A stretch of DNA of 64,000 bases from Nostoc sp. MS1. GTDB taxonomy: Bacteria; Cyanobacteriota; Cyanobacteriia; Cyanobacteriales; Nostocaceae. This document shows positions 28,360 to 37,450 of the stretch, in pieces. The notes under the pieces were generated by a model. It was given only the letters and a program-made list of their open reading frames with translations. It did no database searches and had not been told where the DNA came from. The position numbers and the translations under genes are program-made. Positions within the stretch are counted from its first letter, which is position 1, and every line of letters starts with the position of its first letter. The stretch lies in NCBI RefSeq assembly GCF_019976755.1, contig NZ_AP023441.1, positions 4,461,501 to 4,525,500 on the forward strand. The letters are read 5' to 3'.

Positions 28360-30132
28360 TTAAATTTTGGCAAAATCTTCTAAGGGTGCGATCGCGTATC
28401 TCCCCTGTTCATCCTGACTAACCAAACCTAAAGCTAGTAAATCTCTATCAATAAATAACTTAGTGGCTTTACCGCCTGCGTCGATTTTGGCGTTAATTAG
28501 CTGCATAGCGTAGCAAATCGTATCGTAAACCCGTTGAGGATTTATCGCTGTGGTTATAGGCTGATACCTACCTACAGACTCACACAACCGATATACACCA
28601 TGTGTTGGCGACTGGGAATAACCATAGTGTTTGACAGCACGTTCTAAAAAATAACCAGCCGTGATTGGTTTTTCTCCTGAAGGACGCACACAAGTATAAC
28701 TGCAATTACCTGGTGTATCGGCTGCAAAACTCCCAGGCATAAATCGTAGAATATTAAAGTTGAGAAAATCAGGGTTACATTCTTCTAAACCAAAGCGAAT
28801 TGCACTTAAATCATCTGCTAATGTTGTGGGTTCGTAGCCTATGATTTCAGTTTTATCAGTATTTAACTTGGCTTTTGGTAGCCCTAAAATTAAAAAATAA
28901 CTACTGGGTAATCCAGCTTTATTCATATCTTGAAATACTTGTTTAATTTTCGCTGGATAATCCAATGCTTGTTTAATTTGACTTTGAATAGAGCCATTAA
29001 ATTTATGATTGGCTAATGAAACTTCTGGTAAGGTATGTTCAACCCCAAAAAACATATACACACATTTATGCTTGACTAGATAGCACATCTGTTCATAATC
29101 AATCTTGTCTATTCTGGTATTGGAACCCCAAACAAAACCCTCTTGCTGAAGAATTTCCGCCTCTTTTTTAGCTGCTGTTGGGTGGGCTGTAAAAGTATCA
29201 ACATCAAGGTATATTGCTTCATATCCACGCTGTTTTAATTGTCGGAGTTGCCGACGGAATGAAGTTTCACTTAATCTGACAACGTGATTATTTTCCTGGC
29301 TTTTATTACAGAAACCACAACCCCAAGGACAACCCCTTTGGGTAAACATCTGTGCTGTTTTTAATTGTCTACCATCTTTAGTTTTAAAAATGTCCATATT
29401 ATGGACTTTAGGAATATGTCTTAACCCAAAGTTCTGGTCTATTTCATCAAAATTAGTAACTCTAGATGCGGTAGAGCGATAGAAATTAGCAAGTTTGTTA
29501 TTATCAGTATTAGCACAGTAAAATCCTTGGTTTATTTGGGTAAAACATAATCCAGGCAATTGTTTCATATTTCTATGAAAATTCCCTTTGGCAACTGCAT
29601 GGGCAATTTCTACAATTGAATTTTCACCCTCACCGTCGCAAAATGCTGTTATCCAAGGGGTAATACTAGCTATATCTTCAACGCTTTTGGTAGCATAACC
29701 ACCTACTAAAATTGGTACATTTTGTCTACCATATTCCATCAATGTGGCGAATATTTTCTTACTATGTGCATCAATTTCCTGCCACTGGGTGGTTAGACAA
29801 CCTGCGAAAATAATTAAATCAGCATTTTGAACTTCCAGCAGAACATCATTAATAGACAAATCATCACGTTCTAAGTCTAGTTGCACAACTTGATTGAATC
29901 CGGCGTTCACTAAACTAGAAGCTAATACAGGTAAAGCCTTATTTGCTCCGTTAAAAGTTCTATGTTTAATATATTCTCCAATGAGAATTATTTTGATAAA
30001 ATAATAATGGTTTGTCAAAGCTTGTTTTAATGTTAATGGTAGTGAAAAAAGTTTTTGCGTATCTACCATACTTTGCACAAAGCCAAATAATTGAATAAAT
30101 TTGTTTTGTTGATAAGATAAATTTAAAACCAC
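28360..30132 (-). CDS. B12-binding-domain radical SAM protein
   Basis: A 590-residue protein with an N-terminal cobalamin-binding-like Rossmann domain (FAGCLTTQWQEI, PILVGGYATKSVEDIA) and a central radical SAM domain. The [4Fe-4S] ligands are in QRGCPWGCGFCNKSQ, a C-x3-C-x2-C motif. The layout matches the BchE/MiaB-like class of anaerobic enzymes, but the substrate cannot be inferred. The start could be the first Met or MVDTQKL at codon 22. It stands alone, with 156 bp to glgA and 210 bp to the WD40 gene. A cytosolic oxygen-sensitive enzyme is expected. Confidence 0.87.
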   Translation of the reverse strand: MVLNLSYQQNKFIQLFGFVQSMVDTQKLFSLPLTLKQALTNHYYFIKIILIGEYIKHRTFNGANKALPVLASSLVNAGFNQVVQLDLERDDLSINDVLLEVQNADLIIFAGCLTTQWQEIDAHSKKIFATLMEYGRQNVPILVGGYATKSVEDIASITPWITAFCDGEGENSIVEIAHAVAKGNFHRNMKQLPGLCFTQINQGFYCANTDNNKLANFYRSTASRVTNFDEIDQNFGLRHIPKVHNMDIFKTKDGRQLKTAQMFTQRGCPWGCGFCNKSQENNHVVRLSETSFRRQLRQLKQRGYEAIYLDVDTFTAHPTAAKKEAEILQQEGFVWGSNTRIDKIDYEQMCYLVKHKCVYMFFGVEHTLPEVSLANHKFNGSIQSQIKQALDYPAKIKQVFQDMNKAGLPSSYFLILGLPKAKLNTDKTEIIGYEPTTLADDLSAIRFGLEECNPDFLNFNILRFMPGSFAADTPGNCSYTCVRPSGEKPITAGYFLERAVKHYGYSQSPTHGVYRLCESVGRYQPITTAINPQRVYDTICYAMQLINAKIDAGGKATKLFIDRDLLALGLVSQDEQGRYAIAPLEDFAKI

Positions 30133-30296
30133 TGGTTACACCTACCTTAATAATTTTTATAGGTGGTGATGCACTTCTGTCTTAAATGAATGATAAAAAT
30201 TGCACATTGAATAAATAACCATAAATATTCCCTCATACTCATATATCTATAGAACTATTTAAAAGTCTTAATCTATTGATTTATGTATAAAAAAGT

Positions 30297-30329
30297 TATC
30301 TCCCCGTTTTGATATAGAACGAGGAGATA
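30297..30329 (-). terminator. Terminator of the HTH-NB-ARC-WD40 gene
   Basis: Twelve-nt arms (TATCTCCCCGTT / AACGAGGAGATA, one mismatch) begin about 14 nt after the stop codon. On the minus strand the stem is followed by ACTTTTTTAT, as in a Rho-independent terminator. Confidence 0.8.
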
Positions 30330-30342
30330 GTTTCGGTACTAC

Positions 30343-33300
30343 TTAAGTTTTTTCTACTGCACCCAACATTTTTAATGAGGCTTTCTCAGCATCGGTGATA
30401 CCTCTGATATCAGTGATGTCCATATCTTCATATAAGCGAGGGGATTTTAGCGATCGCAATAGGCTACGATTTTGCATATCCCACAGTTGAACCATTTCAT
30501 CCTCACTACCACTAGCAAGTAATTTGCCATCAGAACTAAATGCAACAGTGCGGATGGCGGCTGTATGTCGATGCTGGAGGGTATCAATACATTCACCTGT
30601 GCTGACTTCCCACAATTTCACAGTAGTATCGGCGCTACCACTGGCTAAAAACTGCCCATCAGGACTAAAGGCGACTGAGTGAACCTGTTGCTTATGTTCT
30701 GTTAGGGTATGGACACAGGTAAATGTCTTAAGATTCCATAACTTAATGGTTTTGTCTTCGCTACCACTAGCCAAATACTGCCCATCTGGACTAAATGCTA
30801 CTGACCAAATCATGCCCTGATGGTCTGTCAAGATTTGTAGACATTCACCACTAGCAACATCCCAAATCCTAATTTCACTTTCCGCACTACCACTAGCTAG
30901 GGTACGCCCATCTGGACTAAAAGCAACTGTCCACACCCAATGGCTATGTCCTTTAAATTTTCGGAGACATTCACCTGTAGTAATGTCCCACAAGCGGATA
31001 GTGCGGTCTTCGCTACTGCTGGCAAGGGTGTTTTTATCAGGGCTAAATACTACCGTCCACACCCAATTACTATGTCCTGGCAGGGTGCGGATAAGTTTAT
31101 GACGACGAATGTCTGTCACATACCACAGCTTGATAGTATTATCCGCGCTACCACTGGCGAGTATTTGCCCATCAGGATGAAAGGCTACAGAACGAATACG
31201 TCCTTGATGGCCGCGCACAGAGTAAGAGTTGTCAGCTTTTGTACTTAAGTCCCATAAGACAATAGTGTGGTCATCTCGACCACTAGCGAGAATGCGGCTA
31301 TCTGGACTAAAGGCGACTGAATAGACACCACGGGTATAACCTTGGAGGATGTTCAAGGGTTTACCTGTGGCTACATCCCAAAGCCTAGCTGTTTGGTCAT
31401 CACTACAGCTAACTAGTGTAAGTCCGTCAGGACTAAATGCGATCGCCCAAACTTGACTAGTATGTCCTTTGAGGATGTGGAGGCATTCACCCTGTGCAGT
31501 ATCCCAAAGCCTAATTGTTCTATCTTCGCCACAACTAGCCAAGGTTTTCCCATCTGGACTAAAGCGGACAGAATAAATATTTTTGCTATGTCCTAATAAA
31601 GTTTGCTGACATTTACCCGTTTTCACATCCCAAAGTTTAATAGTGCTGTCTTCGCTACTACTAGCTAGAGTTTTTCCATCAGCGCTAAAGTGGACGGAAT
31701 AAACTTCTTGAGTGTGACCTTGTAAATTCCAACATTTACCAGTCGATATATCCCACAGTTTGATCAGACTATCAGCGCCACTACTAACGAGTAGTAAAGA
31801 TTTATCATCAGCTGTAAATGGTCGGAAGGTGACTGACCACACCCAGTCATCATGACCAACAAGGGTGTTTTGACAAGTTCTTGTTGTCATATCCCACAAC
31901 TTAATGGTTTTGTCTTCACCAGCACTCGCTAAAATTTTGCCGTCGGGACTGAAGGCGACTGAATAAACTTTATTGGTGTGACCTTTGAGAGTTTCTAAAC
32001 ACTCTCCTGTTTCCACATCCCAAAGTCTGATTGTGTAATCTGCGCTACCACTAGCTAAGATTTTATTATCTGGACTGAAGGCAAATGCCCACACCCAAGC
32101 TGTATGACCTTTATATATACGTAGTTGTTTATTATCAGCAGTTTGCCACAGGCGAATTTCCCCATTCATCAAACCAGTAGCGAAGTATCGACCATCAGGG
32201 CTGAATCTGACTGATACTACACTAGACATGGTTTCTTTAAATAGAGAACTACTCAGGTCAGAATAGGCAAAGATAGTTTTCCGTAGCTTGACATCTTGAA
32301 AATAAGCTTGCCAAATAGTTAAACCAGAAAAATCACGGCGACTTAAATCAACTGAAGTATCGTGGGGAAAATGATTAATCTGTAGTTGACGTAAAAGATT
32401 AATTAAATTTCCAGCAGCATAACCCTTTTTGGAAAGAGGGTCTTTTTGTAAACCCTTGAGAATTTGTACTAGATGAGTTTCTAGTTGAGTGCCAAAAATA
32501 TTCAGTAACTTTTGCTTGACTGGTTCTAAAATCAACCTTTCTTGTGTTTGGCGGATTTCATCACGAGATCGCGCTTTCATCAAAGGATAGGTATTGATAA
32601 AATCAAGTTTATTATTCTGGTCAATTTTATTATTCTCACCGATTTCCTCTGACGCTTGTTCTATTATCTGTTCATTGACATATTCCATTACCACAGATTG
32701 CAAGCCAAATTTGCTGGCATCTGCTTTCTTCTCTATTAGAGAACGCCTTAATAAAGACTCTAAAACTTCTAAAATTTTAATTGCCGATTCTGTTGATGTT
32801 AAATCTTCCCTAAGTTGATGAAAATAAATAAAGTCCCGATTAATTGCTAGCCAGTACATTACTTGTTTTTCTAGTTCAGACAAACGATTAAATTGTTGTT
32901 CTAATAAAATGCGAATGTCACCATAAACAGCACTTTCTTGGTCGATCTGACTTAAAAAATCTTGAACTTTATTATTAAACAAATCATAAAGGGTAGTGGC
33001 AACAATCTTTAAAGCCAAAGGATTGCCTGAATACCTATCTACTAATTTTTTTAACTCGGCATCAGTGCAATTACAACCCTTATCTGATAGTATTTCTCTA
33101 GCTGCAGTTAAATGCAAACTAGAAAGCTGTAACACCTTGACAGGTAAATTTTTACCTTCTAAAGCTGCAACTTCTTTCGGTTTTTCTCGGCTAGTTAATA
33201 TTAAACAACTATCATGGGCGGCTTCTGCTACTTTTTTAAATAAGTAACCGTAATTTTTATATTCTAGTTGATACTCACCAGCCCATTCTTGAGTTTTACC

Positions 33301-33972
33301 TTCACCACTACGTAGAATTGATTCCACATTATCTAAAATGATGAGGCATCTGTGCTTTTTTAAAATTTCTATCAGCCGGAGTATTTTGTTATTTTCGCCA
33401 TCTGGTAAATAATCTTCATTATCATTTGGTAAAAATCGCAAAATCTGTGTGAGAATATCCTCTAACTGTGGAGCATTACGCAGCGATCGCCAAATTAAAT
33501 AATCAAATTTTGGCTGTACCTTTTTTGCCACCATCGCTGCTAAAACAGTCTTACCAATTCCCCCCATACCTAACAAGGTGACTAACCGACAAGGGTTATT
33601 ACCAGTTATCCATTCTTCTACATTTAAAAGTTCTTCTTCCCTTCCCCGAAATCCCTCTACATCAACAGCTTCCCCCCAATCTTGATGAGATGGGTAATTT
33701 TTAGGAACAGCATAATATTGCTGAGACAATTTCTGCCTTAGTTCATAAATTTTCTTATTATAAGTACCTGTGATACCCAATTTGCGGTAGCTTTCACCTA
33801 ATCTTTTTCTCACAGCAGGTTGAGAAATTCTCAGCTTATCGGCAATCTCTGCACCAGAATGATTATGTAACGCCAAAATTAAAGCATCTAATTCTGTTGG
33901 CGTTACACCATATTTATTTGCTACGTCGGTAATGAAATCATCTGGAGGCTGGAACATATCAGCGCTCATCAT
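30343..33972 (-). CDS. HTH / NB-ARC-type STAND ATPase with 14 WD40 repeats
   Basis: A 1209-residue signalling protein. Residues 12-70 form a helix-turn-helix-like domain (VTPTELDALILALHNHSGAE, then LRISQPAVRKRLGESYRKLG). The NTPase follows, with Walker A LLGMGGIGKTVLA (about residue 138) and Walker B CLIILDNVE. After a winged-helix/helical linker come 14 WD40 repeats of the type GHTxxVxSVAFSPDGxxLAS, making two seven-bladed propellers. This is the architecture of STAND sensors: the propeller senses, and ATP binding drives assembly. Several such genes occur in Nostoc genomes with unknown ligands. It is divergent from a cluster of small genes. Confidence 0.9.
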   Translation of the reverse strand: MMSADMFQPPDDFITDVANKYGVTPTELDALILALHNHSGAEIADKLRISQPAVRKRLGESYRKLGITGTYNKKIYELRQKLSQQYYAVPKNYPSHQDWGEAVDVEGFRGREEELLNVEEWITGNNPCRLVTLLGMGGIGKTVLAAMVAKKVQPKFDYLIWRSLRNAPQLEDILTQILRFLPNDNEDYLPDGENNKILRLIEILKKHRCLIILDNVESILRSGEGKTQEWAGEYQLEYKNYGYLFKKVAEAAHDSCLILTSREKPKEVAALEGKNLPVKVLQLSSLHLTAAREILSDKGCNCTDAELKKLVDRYSGNPLALKIVATTLYDLFNNKVQDFLSQIDQESAVYGDIRILLEQQFNRLSELEKQVMYWLAINRDFIYFHQLREDLTSTESAIKILEVLESLLRRSLIEKKADASKFGLQSVVMEYVNEQIIEQASEEIGENNKIDQNNKLDFINTYPLMKARSRDEIRQTQERLILEPVKQKLLNIFGTQLETHLVQILKGLQKDPLSKKGYAAGNLINLLRQLQINHFPHDTSVDLSRRDFSGLTIWQAYFQDVKLRKTIFAYSDLSSSLFKETMSSVVSVRFSPDGRYFATGLMNGEIRLWQTADNKQLRIYKGHTAWVWAFAFSPDNKILASGSADYTIRLWDVETGECLETLKGHTNKVYSVAFSPDGKILASAGEDKTIKLWDMTTRTCQNTLVGHDDWVWSVTFRPFTADDKSLLLVSSGADSLIKLWDISTGKCWNLQGHTQEVYSVHFSADGKTLASSSEDSTIKLWDVKTGKCQQTLLGHSKNIYSVRFSPDGKTLASCGEDRTIRLWDTAQGECLHILKGHTSQVWAIAFSPDGLTLVSCSDDQTARLWDVATGKPLNILQGYTRGVYSVAFSPDSRILASGRDDHTIVLWDLSTKADNSYSVRGHQGRIRSVAFHPDGQILASGSADNTIKLWYVTDIRRHKLIRTLPGHSNWVWTVVFSPDKNTLASSSEDRTIRLWDITTGECLRKFKGHSHWVWTVAFSPDGRTLASGSAESEIRIWDVASGECLQILTDHQGMIWSVAFSPDGQYLASGSEDKTIKLWNLKTFTCVHTLTEHKQQVHSVAFSPDGQFLASGSADTTVKLWEVSTGECIDTLQHRHTAAIRTVAFSSDGKLLASGSEDEMVQLWDMQNRSLLRSLKSPRLYEDMDITDIRGITDAEKASLKMLGAVEKT

Positions 33973-34343
33973 TTCATTCTTAACTCCACGTAAGATATTT
34001 ATAGCTATGTGAGATAACCTTTATAGCACTGTCAAGTGATTTGGAAAAGGGTATTTATACATGTTTCGCAAGAAATACATAAATATAATGGTTAATTTTA
34101 GCTAAGTTTCACATAACTAATTTTTGTCAAAGTTCATTCCCTGTATTTGAAGCTATTTTTATACTTTATCCATGTATTAACACGTAGTAAATCTGCATTA
34201 TATATAGCTGATTCACAAAAGTGCCAAAGAAAATGCTGATAAATACTTGCGCTTTTCCCATCTTTATCTTATACCTAAATATAGATATGTGAGATAGGCG
34301 GTACATATAAATATCAACAGTCAACCTCACGGAGCATCTACAT
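33973..34343. promoter_or_regulatory. Divergent spacer with two TATGTGAGATA boxes
   Basis: This 371-bp AT-rich gap separates the STAND gene from the 128-residue gene. It contains two exact copies of TATGTGAGATA (34006-34016 and 34286-34296), one near each start. A third close match lies at 34778-34787. Their TGTGA core resembles half a CRP-family site, but the other half is absent, so the regulator is unknown. Confidence 0.5.
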
Positions 34344-34730
34344 ATGGATCAATTCTTCTCAGACTTCATCAAGGGTACTAAATCTATCACCATACAATTG
34401 AAGATAGAAGATAAACCCTGTAAAGCCTTACCCACAAATAAGCTAGAGAACGGAGGAAATCAAAAACTCTATCTACCATACAAGACAGTTGAGTTACCGC
34501 CTGTGTTTTCTCACATGAATTTCCGGTTGATGGAAATTTTATCAGCTACTAGACATGGAGAGTTTGTTACTCGTAGCAAACAGGCTAATTACGAAACTAT
34601 CGTAGAACTGGGTGGATATATTAATCACCGCTACGGTTTGACTCAACAAGAAGTAGAGGAAATCAACAAGACATACAACAAAATTATAGAAATGTGCATA
34701 GCGTGGAGGTTGGCGAACAAAAAAAGTTAA
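34344..34730 (+). CDS. Hypothetical protein, 128 residues
   Basis: I do not recognise it. The protein is soluble, with a basic C-terminus. The C-terminal half is probably helical (GGYINHRYGLTQQEVEEINK, then IIEMCIAWRLANKK), and the middle has LYLPYKTVELPPVFSHMNFR. A GGAG ribosome site lies before the ATG. It is the first of three small genes on the same strand, divergent from the STAND gene. No enzyme motif or signal peptide is seen. It could be an accessory or mobile-element gene. Confidence 0.55.
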   Translation: MDQFFSDFIKGTKSITIQLKIEDKPCKALPTNKLENGGNQKLYLPYKTVELPPVFSHMNFRLMEILSATRHGEFVTRSKQANYETIVELGGYINHRYGLTQQEVEEINKTYNKIIEMCIAWRLANKKS

Positions 34731-34851
34731 TTAGATAAGCCCTCCATAGCTGCTTTTGGGTAGAGAAGATAGGTAACTATGTGAGATGACGATTACAACT
34801 AAATAACCATAACTTTCGATACATTTGGCTTTCGATAAATGAGAAGTTTAC

Positions 34852-34887
34852 AAGCCGGGGGTGTAATTTTACACTGACCGGCTTTTT
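34852..34887 (+). terminator. Two-step hairpin before a small membrane-protein gene
   Basis: The outer arms AAGCCGG / CCGGCTT enclose an inner stem GTGTA / TACAC, and a TTT run follows. It could terminate the 128-residue gene, but it also lies only about 20 nt upstream of the strong ribosome site of the next gene, so it may be a leader structure. Confidence 0.6.
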
Positions 34888-34918
34888 GCGTAAATATGTT
34901 TTCTCGGGAGGAAAAGAA

Positions 34919-35158
34919 ATGAAATCTAATTTCGACAACAACAAAAATCCCCTCTTAATTTGGGCTGGAAAAGGGCTGAAATACTTCCTACTCATGCTGG
35001 TTGGTTTAGCGATCGCCTTCGTTATCTCACATACCTTTAAAGTCATCCTCATACTGGCGCTACTGCAATCCCCAGATGTATGGCTGTGGATTGCGCGGAT
35101 GGCGATTACGCTATTTTGCTTATTTGCGATCGCCATGATATTTGAATCTTGGAGTTGA
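34919..35158 (+). CDS. Small membrane protein, 79 residues
   Basis: The start is set by a strong ribosome site GGGAGG seven bases before the ATG; an upstream in-frame start is not needed. Two hydrophobic segments are seen (YFLLMLVGLAIAFVI and WIARMAITLFCLFAIAMIF), separated by a short loop, after a polar 18-residue N-terminus. No known family. The gene contains two HIP1 octamers, so it has probably been in this genome for some time. It lies between two hairpins and precedes a second small membrane protein with a similar arrangement. Confidence 0.6.
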   Translation: MKSNFDNNKNPLLIWAGKGLKYFLLMLVGLAIAFVISHTFKVILILALLQSPDVWLWIARMAITLFCLFAIAMIFESWS

Positions 35159-35194
35159 TTTTGCCCCTCGATTCCACATGAATTTGAACTTACC

Positions 35195-35224
35195 GCCTTT
35201 GGCTCACTTTCCCCAGCCAAAGGC
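35195..35224 (+). promoter_or_regulatory. Perfect 10-bp hairpin ahead of AGGAGG
   Basis: Arms GCCTTTGGCT / AGCCAAAGGC surround a 10-nt loop, eleven nt before the AGGAGG ribosome site of the next small gene. It resembles the arrangement before the preceding small membrane-protein gene. Terminator or translation-control element. Confidence 0.55.
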
Positions 35225-35248
35225 TTCACAATACTAGGAGGTATAAGC

Positions 35249-35461
35249 ATGACAAACAACTTCAAAAATGACACACTCTCACCCGTATTAATTATCTTAG
35301 TTGCAGGGTCAATTTCTCTAGCGATCATCAACAAAGAAAACCACCAAGCGTACTTCGACATCGTAAAAATAGCTATGGCTTACAGCTTTGGCTCACTTAA
35401 ATCTCACAACCAATCTAAACCGTCTCATAACCACGAAGATACAGACACAGACCTAAAATAA
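35249..35461 (+). CDS. Small membrane protein, 70 residues
   Basis: AGGAGG at 35236-35241 sets the ATG. One hydrophobic segment (SPVLIILVAGSISLAII) follows a polar N-terminus, and the C-terminus is a hydrophilic tail rich in His, Ser and Asp (SHNQSKPSHNHEDTDTDLK). The tail is probably extracytoplasmic or cytosolic depending on topology, which I cannot decide. No family recognised. It follows the 79-residue membrane protein by 90 bp and may be cotranscribed. Confidence 0.55.
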   Translation: MTNNFKNDTLSPVLIILVAGSISLAIINKENHQAYFDIVKIAMAYSFGSLKSHNQSKPSHNHEDTDTDLK

Positions 35462-35603
35462 AATTAGCCAAACTCACATTAGGTTAATCTAAGTGGTAAA
35501 GCAGCAAATTAAGGATATAAGTAAAAGCCGTCTTGTTTCACCCCATCGGGTAAAGTAATGCACACTCAACAAATATACCAAGACCTTTGCTATATACCTT
35601 AAT

Positions 35604-35641
35604 TACGTAGGCGCAAGCCTTCTCTACGAGACGCTACGCGA
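35604..35641. repeat. Interspersed GC-rich repeat before the SRPBCC gene
   Basis: The stretch GTAGGCGCAAGCCTTCTCTA followed by CGAGACGCTACGCGATG belongs to a dispersed cyanobacterial repeat type. A related short form (GGCGTAGCCTCTCGTAGAGA) occurs near 44825. It supplies a false upstream ATG for the next gene. Confidence 0.6.
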
Positions 35642-35673
35642 TGTCACAGACTATTACGAACTACGAATTACCC

Positions 35674-36117
35674 ATGTCCCAGGTATTAGAACAATCAATT
35701 GAAATTAACGCCACAGCCAGCGCGGTAGAACGCTGTCTTACCGATTTAACCCTAATGCACCGTTGGTTAAATCCCGTACTACGCTGCGAACCAGTAGGAG
35801 AAAGATGGAGTACAGATATTGGTAGTAAAAGCCGCTTCATCATCCAAATTCCCATAATGCAACCAACCCTTAACAGCGTTGTAGTAGAACGCCAACCAGG
35901 GTTAGTAGTATGGGAATTTAAAGGATTTTTCCAAGGACGCGATCGCTGGGAATGTCAACCCCAACAAAAGGGAACGCTGCTACTCAATCGCTTTGAATTT
36001 GACATCCCTAATCCCATAGTTAGCTGGGGCTTCAACACCTTCGCCGCCACCTGGACAAAACAAGACATGGAAACACAACTCAGACGACTAAAAAGGGTAG
36101 CGGAAGAGAGTCAATAA
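35674..36117 (+). CDS. SRPBCC (START-like) family protein
   Basis: A 147-residue protein of the polyketide cyclase/dehydrase-like SRPBCC superfamily, a deep hydrophobic ligand-binding fold. It begins MSQVLEQSIEINATASAVER and contains DLTLMHRWLNPVLRCEPVG and FKGFFQGRDRWECQPQ. The downstream ATG is chosen because the earlier one lies in a dispersed repeat. The ligand is unknown. It is convergent with the SirB1-like gene. Confidence 0.8.
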   Translation: MSQVLEQSIEINATASAVERCLTDLTLMHRWLNPVLRCEPVGERWSTDIGSKSRFIIQIPIMQPTLNSVVVERQPGLVVWEFKGFFQGRDRWECQPQQKGTLLLNRFEFDIPNPIVSWGFNTFAATWTKQDMETQLRRLKRVAEESQ

Positions 36118-36118
36118 T

Positions 36119-36152
36119 TAGTTGACAGTTGACAGTTGACAGTTGACAGTTA
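36119..36152. repeat. STRR heptamer array (GTTGACA)
   Basis: Four consecutive GTTGACA/AGTTGAC heptamers directly follow the stop of the SRPBCC gene. Confidence 0.9.
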
Positions 36153-36184
36153 TGATTAGGTTCTCTTCCCCACTCCCCACTCCC

Positions 36185-37000
36185 TTACTTCATCTCTCCC
36201 AACAAACGCCGGATAGTGGCTGTATCTTCGGCGTTGGGTACATTTGCTAGATAGGTTTCTAGGTCATTGGTAGCCTGTGGATAATAACCTAGTTGGTAAT
36301 AGAGTAAACCGCGATCGCGCAATTCTGAAGTTGCTTCAGGAAATAGCAATAAAATTCTCTCAACGACACTTAAGCTTTTTTCTATATCTTGCTTTCTCAG
36401 GTAAATATATTTCAGATTAGTCAGCATTCTTGCCAAAAATTGGCGCTTGCTGATAGTCGCTAAAAATTCTGGTCGTAAAGTTACCGACTGCTGAAACATC
36501 TGATTTAGCTTATCCTGACAATCCTGAGCGAACAACACCTCACCGCGATTGAACGCATCAACAAAAATCTCCATATCAGAGATAGCTGGACGAATTAAGA
36601 AATGTCCAGGTAAACCTACCCCCTCCATCGGAAAATCACTCCTCTTGGCAATTTCCAGGTAAACCAAAGCTAAAGTAATCGGAATACCCACTCGGCGGTC
36701 AATTACTTCATTCAGAAAACTATTGCGTGGGTCATAATAATCTTGTTGATTCCCCGCAAACCCCAAATCATCGTAGAGATATTGATTAATAGCCTGTATC
36801 ACCCGTAACGGATACCGTGAAGATGGTAAACGCTCCTCAACCTCCATCGCCATAGTATCCAGAGTGTTGAGATACTCATCCGTATCCAATCTAGGATATT
36901 CTTCCTGAGCAATATACAAAGCTGCCCTAGCTAGGTCAATATCCTCCTCAGATTTCTGAACCTCTTGATAAAAATATTGTCGTGCTGAGGAGAAATTCAT
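36185..37000 (-). CDS. SirB1 family transglutaminase-like/TPR protein
   Basis: A 271-residue protein. The N-terminal two thirds match the SirB1 transglutaminase-like family (NQYLYDDLGFAGNQQDYYDP, then FLNEVIDRRVGIPITLALVY and VGLPGHFLIRP). The C-terminus has two TPR motifs (VVERILLLFPEATSELRDRG, YYQLGYYPQATNDLETYLAN). The canonical catalytic Cys of transglutaminases is not evident in the VIDRRVGIPI region, as in many SirB1 proteins, so it may be non-catalytic. It lies 3' of apcC on the same strand, behind a terminator. Confidence 0.85.
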   Translation of the reverse strand: MNFSSARQYFYQEVQKSEEDIDLARAALYIAQEEYPRLDTDEYLNTLDTMAMEVEERLPSSRYPLRVIQAINQYLYDDLGFAGNQQDYYDPRNSFLNEVIDRRVGIPITLALVYLEIAKRSDFPMEGVGLPGHFLIRPAISDMEIFVDAFNRGEVLFAQDCQDKLNQMFQQSVTLRPEFLATISKRQFLARMLTNLKYIYLRKQDIEKSLSVVERILLLFPEATSELRDRGLLYYQLGYYPQATNDLETYLANVPNAEDTATIRRLLGEMK

Positions 37001-37099
37001 AAACCAAGCCTCACTGAATTAAGTTAAACCTCTGCGCCCCTCCGCGCTAACCTCCGCGACCCTCCGCGTTTAAAATTCCCACCAAAAGACACAGAGAAC

Positions 37100-37122
37100 A
37101 AAAAAGAGGTCTAATAGACCCC
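37100..37122 (-). terminator. Terminator after apcC
   Basis: On the minus strand a stem of GGGGTCT / AGACCTC (one wobble, 3-nt loop) is followed by TTTTTT. It begins about 40 nt after the apcC stop and closes the apc operon. Confidence 0.85.
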
Positions 37123-37161
37123 TTCCCTAACTTAACTATAATAATTTTTGACCTATAGAAA

Positions 37162-37368
37162 TTAAGACAACCCAGTATTAGCGCCTTGTTTACCAGTTGC
37201 CAATTCCACTTTGATAATTTTGCCCCCTGCTTTTTGGATACGCTGTTGTTCGCGGAACCAGTTTTCATAAGGAACTAGCTTGGTGAAATAGGTGTTTTGT
37301 AGTTCGCGTTGGGTACGAGTTCTGCTTAGGCTAGGAACAAGAGCTGTAATTTTAAACAAACGGGACAT
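37162..37368 (-). CDS. apcC: Phycobilisome core linker LC7.8
   Basis: A 68-residue basic protein (MSRLFKITALVPSLSRTRTQ, then ELQNTYFTKLVPYENWFREQ), the small core linker that caps allophycocyanin trimers in the phycobilisome core. Length and sequence are standard for the family. It is the last gene of apcE-apcA-apcB-apcC, 211 bp behind apcB. That spacer contains a 13-bp inverted repeat that could separate a shorter apcAB message from the full transcript. Confidence 0.98.
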   Translation of the reverse strand: MSRLFKITALVPSLSRTRTQRELQNTYFTKLVPYENWFREQQRIQKAGGKIIKVELATGKQGANTGLS

Positions 37369-37450
37369 TTGAAAATCTCCTAATCAGTATTTTGGGAAAA
37401 ATTCTTTATCTCAAAAATTTTGAGCGTTAATTATTAATTAATTATTCCAA

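Noticed and set aside
34777..35361. 194-codon minus-strand frame
   Set aside because: It is antisense to two small membrane-protein genes that have strong ribosome sites and hydrophobic segments; no recognisable protein features here.
36119..36152. Heptamer arrays considered as CRISPR
   Set aside because: Units are 7 bp without spacers and no cas genes are present; they are STRR arrays.
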